This document shows positions 34,351-46,634 of a DNA stretch of 64,000 bases, one piece after another. The stretch spans positions 21,888,599 to 21,952,598 of the forward strand of contig NC_088309.1 of NCBI RefSeq assembly GCF_910592395.1, read 5' to 3'. This DNA is from Lineus longissimus. Lineage: Eukaryota; Nemertea; Pilidiophora; Heteronemertea; Lineidae. Position 1 is the stretch's first letter. Each line of letters starts with the position of its first letter. Below the pieces are notes generated by a model. That model was not told the origin of the DNA, did no database searches, and was given only the letters and a program-made list of their open reading frames with translations. A program made the position numbers and the translations under genes.

Positions 34351-34386
34351 CCAATCACCGCGTACTGCCCTGCGAAAATGACGTCA
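34351..34386 (+). promoter_or_regulatory. MEX3 proximal promoter motifs (CCAAT and CRE)
   Basis: A CCAAT box at 34351–34355 and a full CRE palindrome TGACGTCA at 34379–34386 lie 150–190 bp upstream of the MEX3 start codon. They sit in a locally GC-rich patch. The arrangement fits a TATA-less proximal promoter, but the transcription start is not visible. Confidence 0.4.
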
Positions 34387-34439
34387 CCCCCGCCAGATTT
34401 TCCTGCCATTGTCAGTGGCCTCAAAGTAGAGTTGCAGTA

Positions 34440-34478
34440 ATGTGTATCGGTAGAAACTCAGTTGCTTCGAACCAGTGA
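34440..34478 (+). promoter_or_regulatory. possible 12-codon uORF in the MEX3 leader
   Basis: ATG at 34440 opens a frame of 12 codons that ends in TGA at 34476–34478, 60 bp before the MEX3 start codon. It matters only if transcription starts upstream of it. Confidence 0.3.
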
Positions 34479-34538
34479 GGATATACAGAGCGATTTCTAT
34501 TTTTCTACGTGTTTATAGTCGTCAACTCATTCCCTGTG

Positions 34539-37498
34539 ATGCCGGCTAGTCTGTTATCGGACGTTAATTCTAACGGCTGTGGTTTAGAAGACCAGAGAGC
34601 TCTGCAGTTAGCGCTAGAACTCACCATGCTCGGGCTCAATCCTGGTGCTCATGGTGCTGGATCGTGCGGAAGCGCCGACCACGATGATCTGGATCTCGAT
34701 GAGGCGCAGAAACTCAAGAAAAGTTCAAATATGACTGAGTGTGTGCCTGTACCGAGCTCGGAACACGTTGCAGAAATCGTCGGAAGACAGGGTAAGTAAT
34801 TAGAAGTCTAAATATCATTTTATTTTAGCTAAATCTCCCTATTTCGCAGTTGGATTTCCGCGAGCCGTGCATGTGCTATTGCTGGACGAGTCCATTTTTC
34901 TTAGGGATATGACGAGGAAAATGACGTGAGTCAGGCTGACTCCTTTGTTTAGAAATTCCCGACAATTCCTGTATCCTCCTCCCTAATCACTCTTTTGATG
35001 TTGTCTTAAATAATTTTCTACAACACTCAGTGGTTTTCATACATTTCCGATGATTTTGGAAGATAATTTCAGCTCAAATTAAGATTACTGGGTTGGCCAG
35101 ACAATACCCATTCCAGTTGTGACATTAAATATGCATCAGTCAACCTGGCTCTTGTACCACCCCATCACGCGGCACCTAGTCGACATTGGCGAAAAACTAA
35201 CGAAAAAATGAACCTCATTCATGGACAATGATGGAGCCACCCTTCATCCTACATTTTATTTATTTTTTGATAGAAAAATAATAAAATTGGTGCTGTGTCG
35301 ACTCTAGGTACATGTATAATCTTATTAACGTCATGTCTATTACTATTGCCGTCTCGTCTTGCCTGTCATTATTTCCAATGAAAATGTGGCAATATTCCAA
35401 TTATTAATACTTTGGAGGCCTTTGAGTGACTTGGGTTGGGGCTGGGCTGTTCAGTTGGTGATAACATGGCAATTTATAGGGGTTTCGTGTTATCAAGACT
35501 TTGTACTTGTAGGTAATCTGTATTTCTCATGATTTAGGTTGCCAAGTCACTCATGAAATCGCCATGTCATTGTTATGACATCAACACCCTTACACACATT
35601 GTGGCGGCAACCTGATAAATTGAACCAAAACGTTGCTGGATAAGCCTATTGCCTCCCCACCCCAACTCTAAGAAATCATCCAACCCAAAAGTAGTCACCA
35701 CCCTGGTGACAGGCAGTAATAAGCTTGTTGAAGGGAGTGTGTGATCCTGAGGCCTTGTGTGTCGAGAAGTCAGAATTATGATATTATTTTGCGAGAAAGC
35801 AATGATTCTTCTGTTTGACTGATATGCCTGGCCTGAGTTCATCATTTTGTTCCTATCGCCCAGGAAAAGTGCAAATTGTCCCAAGTTTGAATGCATGTGT
35901 ATCACCCTTATTGAGCGATCTTTGAAAAACCTTTTTATTCTAGTAATCTAATTCTAATGAAAAGTTTTGTTTGCAGCGGCACATCTCGAGTTTACCCTTA
36001 AAAAACCCTGAACCTCTTCATCATCATCATCATCAGCATCAACATCATTACCTGATCTAAGACGTATCATTCCATTTTATCTCGGGTATAAGGGAAATGT
36101 GATTTGTTGGATTGTGTTCAACAACTCCCAACTGGATCCACAAAGCACGAAGGCCCTTAATAATGTATTGTAGGTTGCATTTTAAGATTAATATTGAATT
36201 TGCCTTCCTCTTGTGTCTTTTCAGGTTGCAAAATCAAAGCACTAAGGGCAAAAACAAACACGTACATCAAAACTCCAGTTCGCGGCGAAGAGCCAGTTTT
36301 CGTCGTCACAGGGCGTAAAGAAGATGTTGGCTCTGCCAAACGGGAGATACTCTCGGCTGCTGAGCATTTCAGTCAAATCAGGGCTAGTCGGCGCAACAAT
36401 AATCAAGCTAATGGTTGCACACTTTCTGGGATCGCTCCGGGTCCCCCTAGCCCCAATGCTCCTGGACAGGTCACTATCCAGGTTCGGGTTCCATATCGAG
36501 TTGTTGGATTAGTCGTCGGGCCGAAAGGTGCCACTATCAAGCGGATTCAGCAGATGACCCATACGTACATCGTCACACCAAGCAGAGACAAGGAGCCGGT
36601 GTTTGAGGTTACCGGTAAGCCAGAAAATGTCGATAAAGCACGTCAGGAGATTGAAAAGCACATCGCGATGCGTACGGGCGGAGGTATGATGGATGGAAAC
36701 ACGAACGACGACATAAACGACTTCCATACAAATGGAATCGATTCAGGTTTTCACGAGCCTGTAAATAATGAGCTTTTGGCAGGGCTTTATAAAAATCCCA
36801 CCAATTCTGCCTTCACTACTTATAACACTGCGCTAAACAACACACTAAACAGCAATAATATGTTGTCCGGTCACTCTCCCCCCCAGGACAATATCTTCTC
36901 TTACCCAAACGGCATGAATCAGAATGGCATGAACGGCACAACCAAGATGAATGACTTTTGCAACATGTCAAACGGTTTCAACATCTACGATAATCATGAT
37001 GAGGGATTTGCGTCGCCGACGTTCCATCCAACATCGTTCACCATGTGGCAAGAGGAGAATGGATCAGCTGGAGTTCAAATGTACGGCCAGACAAACACCT
37101 CAGCGGCAGTTCCCCGTCGGAGCGGCAGCATCGGAGAGAATAACCGAATTTCACCACCAATAATGGAGTCGAATCACCAGTCAGTTCGCCGCATCAGTAG
37201 CGACCCACTCAGTGGAGGCACCCTGAACGGCATGCCGTGTTACACGACACTGCCGGCCTCAAATTTCTCTACCTCCACTCCAACCTACAGTAATGGCACT
37301 TCCTCTAGTCCTGTAGACACCCAGCGTAAGGCTTGTTTGCTGTGCTCTGATACCACCGCTGTTGCTGCATTTGTTCCATGCGGTCATAATCGTCTTTGCA
37401 TGAAGTGTGCCAACATCATTATGAAGAAACCTGAGTGTGAGCGTAAGTGTCCCGTGTGCGATCAAACTCCCACTCAGGCGATTCGTATATTTTCCTAA
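34539..37498 (+). CDS. MEX3: MEX3 RNA-binding protein (two KH domains, C-terminal RING)
   Basis: Post-transcriptional regulator that binds mRNA 3' UTRs through KH domains and carries a RING-type E3 ligase domain; it acts in cell fate and germline or early development. Coding exons 34539–34791 and 36225–37498 join after the G of a Gly codon to give 508 aa. The start MPASLLSD matches the family N-terminus; in-frame sequence before it has no ATG. An '[12 protein letters not shown]' segment (17–28) precedes KH1 (about 66–134, GxxG loop GRQG at 82–85). KH2 follows at about 166–231 with GPKG at 183–186. A long Asn/Ser/Met-rich linker (about 235–450) is probably disordered. The C-terminal C3HC4 RING ([19 protein letters not shown]) ends in the family tail AIRIFS. 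The splice site inside KH1 is characteristic of MEX3 genes. Confidence 0.98.
34792..36224 (+). other. MEX3 intron
   Basis: A 1.43-kb intron with GTAAGT donor and TTTTCAG acceptor, interrupting KH1 within its GxxG loop. It contains a short imperfect TCA trinucleotide run near 36018–36040. No other gene or element is recognised. Confidence 0.9.
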
Positions 37499-40070
37499 CC
37501 ATGAAAATGATTGATACTCAACCCTTCTGTCATTCATTGAAAAAGCAATGCATTCAGTTTTTGAATCTATGTCATTCAATTATTGAATCTTATCATAAAC
37601 CTTCATTTGTGGTTGATGGGTGCAAAATTCATCGGATTGACCATGGATTTAATATTGATTGCAATCTTCTGATCGTTCAACTATAAACTGAGCATCATTA
37701 AAAAATAAATTTGAAAAATGTATAATTTTTAGCGGATGATGTGTATTGCCATCAGTTTTGAACTTTAAGTTCGAAACATTTCCTGCAATTTATAGATTCC
37801 GAAAAGATCAATGAGCCTTTGACAAATTAAGAAAATTGCACAATGCTTTGCTGGTCAAGTAAGATAAGAGGTGAATGGTTGAAGTCATCTGACTAGCGTT
37901 CAATTATTTGTATTGAACCTTATTCAATCATTGATCGAGTCTTGTATTCAGTTATTGAGTCAATGATGTGTTCAATTCGTGAATTGCACCAACCTCCCTT
38001 CATCTAATGAGATTAATATTATATCAGATGCATATAGTAATGTAATTTTAAAGTTTTAAAATTTTGAATATGAACAAATTTATTGAAAGTTACCCAACTT
38101 TAAAAGTATTATATAACTTTAAATACAGAGTATTTTATTCTTTGACTTTGTCTCTATTTCATATGAAAAGATGTTAAATTTTTCATAAAGATTTAATTTA
38201 ATTTGAGTAAAAAGGTATCACACTTAGCTGGCATAATGAGCTTTATGTAATGTGTAGAGCTAGCCATCATTACGTTGCTGAAGCGCACACCGCATGCATA
38301 GATAGAGACTTTGGTTAAAGACGTATAGCGTGATGAAATCATGCCGAAAATGCACCGCTTTTAAATCAAGAGGAAGCTGTGTTGTTGGTACCTGAAGCTA
38401 GAAATCCTATTTTGAGTGTCAGATTTGACCCAGGAATATGAGATTGATTGAGTTTCAAAAACTTGCCCAACAATTTTGTAATGCAACAACAATGCTTTAT
38501 TTAAAAAAATATACTACATATTTAGCCTCTCCTTAGGGCTCCTTTTCGTCAAGAAAAATGTGATCAGAAATTCACAACTTCAACATTGTATAAAATATTT
38601 GTACAAAATAGTCACGATGACAGATTTGTTGCACCCAATTATGATAGTTTAGTATTTTCTGCATAAGGAATATTATTTAAAAATACATTATGTGTAAATG
38701 TGTAGTTGCAAGGAAATACATTATAAATATGTATGCTACATAGTCAAAGAAAAAAATCTAAAAAAATTAAAGATATTTTTATTTTTGTGGCCCCGATCAA
38801 AAAAGTGGGCATATAAATATTAATATATTTGCCGAGACCAAGATTAAACTGTTTTATTTTTCTGCCATTTCTCCGTAATCCGGAGCCCTCTGTCTTAGGT
38901 TAGCCATATATAATGGAAAGAAAATGATGAGCTATGCACTAATGCAGATGAGTTACAGGAGCCTGGCTTATTTTACATACAGGGGACTGACTCCACAGTG
39001 GATGGTGCCATTTCTGTGGATGTGTGGTGTAGCTAGCTGCTGTCTTGCTCCTAAGATTAATTTTCGAGTGGTCTGGTGGGATTGAAAGGTTTCGAGCTCC
39101 AAATGATGATGAAATGTGTCAGCCATTGTAGATTTTTTAATGTGATTCATTGTATCATCCTTTCTCTGATGCTGCTCTTGATGTGTAATGGACTGTTTCG
39201 AATTCCCTGGACAGTGATGGATTATTGCAAGCTAAGCAATAAGAGACAGTCAAAATACAGGATGTAAAGTTATTTTTTTTACTGAAATAATCATAGCGGA
39301 GATGTTCAAGGTTTTGAGTGCACTAGTTCGGAGTGTTAGCTGAAGTGTGACCAACTAAAGGTGTAAAGGTAGTTTTTGAATATTTTGTTTTGAATTAGTA
39401 GTTTATTTATGTTTTTGTTTTTAGGGCACCATTGTTTTGATTTTGGCAGAGTGGATTTCATCAGAGTAGGCGCACTGCCATGATTTTTGAACAGACTATA
39501 AATTGTAAACCTGTGCTATGTTTGAATGTGCTATGTTCTATTTTTACCAACAGCTGCCAGGTAATGCATTTATCAGGATACACCTGACTAAGTAAGAACT
39601 GGAGTGGCATAGGCCTAAACATCAGAAGGCGGTAACAATAAAACTGTTTAAATTGGTCAAAGTGATTTCGTTTTCTCAGAATTAACCTGGCCTGCAGCTA
39701 GGAAAAGCAGTTTGCTTTGTTCTGAAGAGGTCTAGTTCAGGGTGCCGCCAAAACTGTAATTTTTGTTTGGTAAGAATACCTTACCTGTGATTGCTATCGA
39801 GTAAAAAGTGTGTTTCAAATTGTAAATTTGAAATGTTACTTTCGTACTTGATGCCAATGTTCCAAGCTTCCAATCTTTAGTTGAAAAGAATGTGATTAGT
39901 TTTCTGTTTGATTTTGTTGGTCTTGCAAGTATGTTGAGAATGCATTGTCAAAAATTCACATGGCAAAGTTCGTAATTTCATCCAAATGACGAAATTACTG
40001 CCTTTATAAATGATCATGTGTTTGTGTTAGATTTAACGAATGAGCGAATAAAAATTTGCACTTGTATGAA
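37499..40070 (+). other. probable MEX3 3' UTR
   Basis: AT-rich non-coding sequence after the MEX3 stop. Candidate AATAAA signals lie at 37704–37709, 39637–39642 and 40047–40052, so alternative ends are possible. MEX3 mRNAs in other animals have long 3' UTRs. An (AT)n tract and a UGUAUAUA-type Pumilio word (TGTATATA, about 40198) lie just beyond. No coding exon is seen. Confidence 0.5.
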
Positions 40071-43000
40071 TAATCATTGAATGTATGAAATGTTTCAAAA
40101 ACATAAGCACACAACTCATTTAGCAATCACTGTAACTAAAATTATGTTTTATTCTCAAAAATGGTATCATGCATATATATATATATATATCTAGCACTTG
40201 TATATAGAAATTGTAGTTTTCAAATTTATCTTTTCTAAAATAATTATTAACTTTTCCCTAGATCTCTAGCTTTATGTTGAATGTCTGCATATATATTTTA
40301 GATAATCCCAATGCTTCCGGATTAAATTGGGCAAACATCAGACCAAGTCAAATGGCTTTCACTTGTAGCAAGTAAATTATAACATATTGAGAAACAGTAT
40401 CACTGTTAAAAAAAAGTTCGGATTGGTTTATTAAAACTTTTAAATAAATTTGCATTTCACAGTGCTCTCTCTGACATGTCTGATGATTTTGACAAGGGCT
40501 TGAAATTGCACTTAGGAATGTCTTATCAGTCTCAAGGAAGGACCACCAGCATAAAGGTCACTTGAAATATCAGAGCACAAAAATCCTGTCAGTCTATCGA
40601 TAATAATCTATAGAGCGCCATACAATACCCTTTGTTCAAATTGTTGGCTGCATTCTTTGTTTGATATCATCTGTACTGGGTGTAATGTCACATAGACTGA
40701 ACTGTGTGTGGAAAGGGCCGTTTCATGCTGGCCAGCCAAAAAACCTGATGAGATCCCACTGCATTTAATGCAGTCTAACTTTCTATAATGTTGACTAGTC
40801 CAGATTTAGAGTGGGCCATCACTGAGCTGGATCATTTTTGTTCTCAATACGCAAAAATGTCCACTTTCATGACTATCGTGCTATGTGAATTCCACGCTTA
40901 GTGTTTGGTACTGTCATGACTGTTGAACTAGCTTTTCCTTGTTCTCATCTTGAAAATTGGTCCTGATTTATCGAGGTATAATCTTCATGTATGTGAATTC
41001 TCTAGTTTGCACTCAGAATTTTAATTAGGTTAAAGATATTTTTCTAATTGGTTGTCTCATATGCATTTGGTATAGTATGTTCTTGAGATATTGTCATTTC
41101 CATCATCACAATGATTGCATAATTGTCATACAGAATTTCGTTTGATGAAAACCAAGGGCTAAAATACACTCCAATATAATAACTCTTGGTGACAGTGATA
41201 TGTATCTAAAAAAATCCACCGCATAATATTTACGGAGCCATGTAACAGTTGAACTACAGTAAGTGTAAAATTAGTGTGATATTTTTTAAGTAGATTTTTT
41301 ACCAGAAAGTCAAGTAGCCATTGGGCTTGCCAATTGCCGAGACCCTTTGGATACTTGGGCATTTTAAAGTAGACTTTGAGAGATAATTTAGGTCACAGTA
41401 TTGCACACAAAAAGATAAATTCTCCATGGGAAAAAAATTAGAGTGAATTTGATGTCTGTTTCTGCACTACCTTCCAAACACTGACATGTACTGCCACAAA
41501 CCAAACAATTTGCTACCATTTTCAATGCGTACTGGTTTTCGAATGGCAAAATACAAAATGTCAACAGCTGACTGCCCAGCTGACTAACTTCATGTGGTCT
41601 TCACCTTCAACAAAATAACTGCTAACGAGTGATTATTACTTATTCATGTACAATTACATGTATTACTCATTATACTAGTATTGGTGGTGTGGAAGCAGAC
41701 AAGAGATACATTAGGAATTGTGTACGATACATGTAATTCGAAAGAAAATTAGCAAAATTCCTAGACTTTTAGAAAATACTTAGTAGTAGTGTGTAGTTCA
41801 AAATACATTGTGAATAGTTATTTGTGGCCTGATATTTTTTCTACTATAAACAATACATAATGATGTATACAAAATGTCCCAAGGGAACTATGTATCTATG
41901 CACTTTGTGATTACACTTAGCTATCACATATGAATATTTTGCTCAAATGTTATGGCAATCAAGCCATGTACATTGGTGGATATAGCCTATTCATCGTTAG
42001 TCAATACAAGCGCACAGTTTCTGATTTTTGGCCAACGTGTAAGACTATTGGCAAGGACATATTTGTCTTCTCTGACTAAGTGGAAAAATATGAAAAAATA
42101 TTTTCCTTGGGTAGTTCTTGAGTAAAATAATCAATGCCCTGTTTAAAAAAAAGCTTTAGTCAAAATAGCTGTCATGGTTATTTAAATTTTTTTTTTTTAG
42201 AATGGTGCTTTCCAGAAAAGATGCATTTTTTTGTTACCTTGTGCTTACTATCTACATTTTCCCCGAATATTTGACTTGTTTACTACAGTTCAGTCTGCTC
42301 AGATTCATTTCAGTTTGTTGGCTAACTTGCAATGTAATATGAGGGCCATCAAGATCAAGACAAGTTGTAAAATCGAAATTGGGTTTATACTGGGTCGTCG
42401 ATACTATGTGCAACATTTGAAATTTCTTCACATGCTATCAACCTGCAGCCAATGCTTGTCAAGCCAATTTCCCCCCTTCAGTGCTCTACATACCAGAGTT
42501 ATAACTCTCGTCATGAATATATTGACTAATGCGCTTATAATTTGCGCAGTAAACACATTTGTGCTTTGCAACAACATATTGCGTGGGTTCAGTGCGTAAT
42601 TGCATAAATGTAGAGTATCATCATTAGATGGACTGTTTTTATGTTAATATGAAGTTAGGCCTAAATGTTGGTGTGAACAGAAAATTAGATTAGAATACAA
42701 TATATGCTGCTCCCTCTCTGGGTCACCTTGAACAAGCAGTCCTTAAAGGTCCAACAATTTAAAAGACAGGATACCATTCTATTGGCATTCGTTGTTGCTA
42801 GTGCATTCTGACAGAATATGAAAGGCTGATCAAAACATGGAATACTGCATGCTCCCGCGTTGTGGGAATAGACATTGATGAATCAGTGGCTGAGACAGAC
42901 ATGACTCATGTATTAACATCCAAACTGTTCATTATGCTGATGGCTGTTTTTTGCTGATGATTAGCTATGTGCAGGCAGTACATATTGTGCGATATAGATT

Positions 43001-43598
43001 CTATTATTACTGACATAGTCAATGCATGCATCAAAATTATGGTAATTCTCTAATGAATCACACTGAAATGTATCATCAACATCTGCAGGACATCATATTC
43101 TAAATGAATAGTGGATTCATGAAGTAATAAGGGCATGTGTGCCCTGCTCTAGTTCTGAGGAATGATGCATTAATCTGCGGTCTGCCAGTACTGGGAAGCC
43201 CTACGGTACACCGATGTTGTAGCATGGCTAGGCGCTTCGTACAACAGGGCTACGTTGGTAAGACCGACACTTCCATCATCCATGCTGCGATAGCATATCA
43301 GTGCCAAACATCACTGGTGTGTTTAGTATTGCCCTTCCCTGGGCAACTAGGCCTAGATATCCTGTTGCTTTGTCAAATGTTTCCTGAATGAGGCACTTAC
43401 ATTTATTTGTCCGTAATTTCCTGTCTGTTGTTTTCCAGGAAGTATTTGTGTAAACCAACCCATGTCTGAGTGCAGCGTGGGTTGATAAAATACCAAATGA
43501 CGGAACAAATACACTTGCCATCAAGTCAAAATACTCGCCAGTTTCAGTTTAAAATGTCTTATTTTCAATTGAGGTATCTGACAATAATGTGGGTCAAC

Positions 43599-43652
43599 GT
43601 GACCTACTTTCATGGTATAAGTAGACCTACTTTCATGGTGTAAGTAGGTCAC
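43599..43652. repeat. 11-bp inverted repeat with AGGTCA half-sites
   Basis: GTGACCTACTT (43599–43609) and its exact reverse complement AAGTAGGTCAC (43642–43652) flank 32 bp. A second 'gacctactttcatgg' phrase lies between them. Each arm holds one AGGTCA nuclear-receptor half-site. Confidence 0.6.
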
Positions 43653-46504
43653 AAAGACGAAGTGGAACGGGAAGAAAAATATGGCATAAATGTCTGTGTC
43701 ACTCAGTTCATCAAATCAAGATGATATTGAACTTGGGAGAAGTGCAAATCATTGGCCTTGTTTGCTTCCAATCTGACTCTAGATTAGTCACAACAGGACA
43801 TGGTCACAAAGACGCATTTCCAAGTCAGTGTTGTGTTATGCGTAACATGTCTGTATTGATTAGAAGTGGGTCCTTGCACACAACTATCGTACTCATCCAT
43901 TTGGAGTCTTATATTATAGAATTACCATACTGCATCATATCTATCCTATAACTAGTCAACAGTACTTGCATTTATGATTACAGACTTGTGACAGAAAAAC
44001 TAGAGAATCAATGCGTGTGCATTGAATATAACATTGACGGGCAAAGTGCCTGGGGCTTGGCTAATGGCAGTGGTAAATGTATCACACCCTTGGCTATAAT
44101 AATATGATGAAATCTAAATTCAATTTTTAGTCATGCTTCCGTTTCTGTCCAAAGGGTACATGGACTGTATGTACAGTATACGATAAGCTGTTCTAACTAC
44201 AGTGGACAGACTGTATACTTGATTGCCAGGTTGATATGCAGAGAGGATCAAATGTTTTTCTGAGAGCTGCAATGCTAAGTTGTGTCTGATGATACTTGGG
44301 TAAACTCTTGACTTGGTTTTTAAATAGTGCAAGAAGATTTCCTTGATCTCTGTTGGCTTCCATCATTGGTTCGGACAACCTGAATCGTTGATTGTTACAC
44401 TTTGCACCACTACCTTAGATGAGTTTAGCCCAGTTTTCATTCTGAACTGAAATCTCTGTCTGTTCATAAAATTAGAATTCCAGTTTTTCCTGGGACTGCA
44501 CATGTACTTCTTCCCAGGGATCAGACTCCGAGGCTGCATCCTTGCATGCTTCCAGTTGCCCACCGTGCTCATTTCTCTGAAAAGTGGTGCCCTCGGCCAG
44601 AAATTAGTGCCTAGATGCCTTGGATTCCATCGGTGTCAATCGGGCGTCACAAACGTCAAACCGAGATGGATGAAGGGCAGCCATTTATGATTATTGATCA
44701 GTGAATCGTGTCATCTTGATCATTATTGACCCAGGTTTGTTCGACTGTCATACATGTACAGGCTAATGTACGCAATGGCAGCGTGGCATTTGTCTACATG
44801 TATGATCAATTATAGAATAACGCTCAGGATAGTTGGAAATTTTTTCGATCTTCGATGCTTGCAGTTCAATATAAAATGATGGCTTGTCGCGTCTATTTGT
44901 TCATGCACTGTAGGTCCTGGATGTTGATAGATGAAATAGTTTTTGTTGGGGCAAGTTATTTTTTGAGCATCTCTCTTCAGACCAAATTCTGGGGTGCGAC
45001 CAACCCAGTGGTCCTAGTTTGCCACTTTGTATGTTGGAATAAATAAGTTGAGGCTGAACGAAAGTAAAGTTAACAAATAGTTGTAAGACTATATAGAGAC
45101 ACTGAGAGATAATCATGTTGTCATTTTCAGGCAAAATGCTTCCCCTAGCCCTTAACACTAGATTTTTTCTTATTTTTCTATAGCAGCATATCGAGATGTA
45201 AAAACAGTTAAACCACTTGTGTGTTCACTCATTAAGTTGTGATTTTCAATTGCATTTGTCATTAAAAATTTGTATTAGATTTCTTAGCTTACATGTAAGA
45301 GAACAAACAGCTGATAGTTGTAAATGTAAATATTATATTATATTTTAAAGATTGTTGAGTACCGGTATACCAAATGGTACTCAAAATGTTATGTGTATTG
45401 TGGTGCATTTTGAACTCTAGTTGGTCACACTTCAGATCTGAGACGGAGCACAGCCGAGGGTGTACATGTACATGTATAAATGCATTGTTCATTCATTCAT
45501 TTATTTTTGTAAAATAGGCCAGGCTATTTGTAATTATATATTTGTGTACTTTCATGAGTGATTAATACAGTGTTATTCTGCATGTAGATATTACATTGTA
45601 CATGGACAATCACACTGCAAAATATGCTCTCCCCAGTCCCGAGGCTGGACTCCACAAAACTGCTCGTAATATGCTTGAACGCCAACTAACACAGGTTATG
45701 CCTCCTTACCTGATTGCAGATTATTCTAACATTTTAGCATTATGAACTTTGGCAAGGATGTCCACCTTGCATTCATACTTATCTCCATTTCTCTAGTGTT
45801 CTTACATTCCTCTGACCTCTCTTGTATTTTAAATCCATAAAAGGGTGCGCCACCTCTCCTCCATCTTGACCAATCGAGGGCTGCTGTCACTACGCCATTC
45901 AGGTCTGCTCATTTCATAGGAGGAAGTGAGACTAAAAGGTGAATGCGATCAGAGACGTTGATTGATTAAAGGTGCCTCCCAGGTCTTTTATAGGGATGGC
46001 CGAGATATTATTTTCAACCAGAAATTTAAAAAAATAAAAGTACTTCTATTTCTGAATATGAGTTAGACAGTACGTTACTTATTGTTCAACTTTGAGGACA
46101 GATTTAGATGTGTCAAACAATCTCTGAAAATGATCTCGTCCTTCTCCCTAAAAGTCTTTACCTTTCTGGCTTGGTGCCTCAAATGAGTTTATGCAATTTT
46201 CAAGTCTGGTAATGAGATAACAATAGTAATATATCTGATGCTTGCCAACGTATTCATATCATGTACAAATTACAAAAAAAGATATTTCTTAATAAGTACT
46301 TTGAATATAATACAAAGTTTCAATATATTTGCACATCATATATTTCGCATACTCTGTTCTGTACTTGATCCACCCCTTGTATAAAATGCAGTTGAATGCG
46401 TACATATCCTTCTTAATCTTAGGTCATACTTGAGAAAATTAAAATTGTCGAATATACCAGATAAAGATGCAGGTACCTCGTAATGCTGTGTTGGAGACCA
46501 TGCT

Positions 46505-46634
46505 TTAACCCATTCACTCTGAAGTGCCAAGTATCTTTCACATATTTGCAGTAAATATCCTAATTGATTGTTACATTTTCATGCTGTGTATGTTCGGAAT
46601 GTTCAGTGCATCAATTTGGCAGTGAAAGGGTCAA
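46505..46634. mobile_element. MITE-like hairpin element (TTAACCC ends)
   Basis: The left end reads TTAACCCATTCACT and the right end, read inward on the minus strand, is TTGACCCTTTCACTGCC. The 130-bp interval between is AT-rich and non-coding. This arrangement fits a short non-autonomous DNA element with imperfect inverted ends. The family is not identified. Confidence 0.45.

Larger units (their letters stand above)
31963..34378. other. spacer upstream of MEX3
   Basis: GC-richer sequence between the minisatellite and the MEX3 promoter. It includes a small inverted repeat with nested palindromes (32296–32397), several patches with GCGCGC words, and a 21-base G run (33480–33500). A TGACGTCA palindrome lies at 33857–33864. 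Open frames such as 32939–33280 match no known protein and have no splice-linked neighbours. Confidence 0.6.

Noticed and set aside
34509-34538. Upstream extension of MEX3 from a GTG codon
   Set aside because: The extension has no ATG, and family proteins start at the MPASL-like sequence, so 34539 is the start.
42231-42599. 122-codon frame rich in Leu, Cys and Ile
   Set aside because: It begins without ATG and resembles translated AT-rich non-coding sequence; no family match.
42840-43440. Possible gene because of several overlapping frames
   Set aside because: Frames lie on both strands without splice consensus or recognisable protein content.
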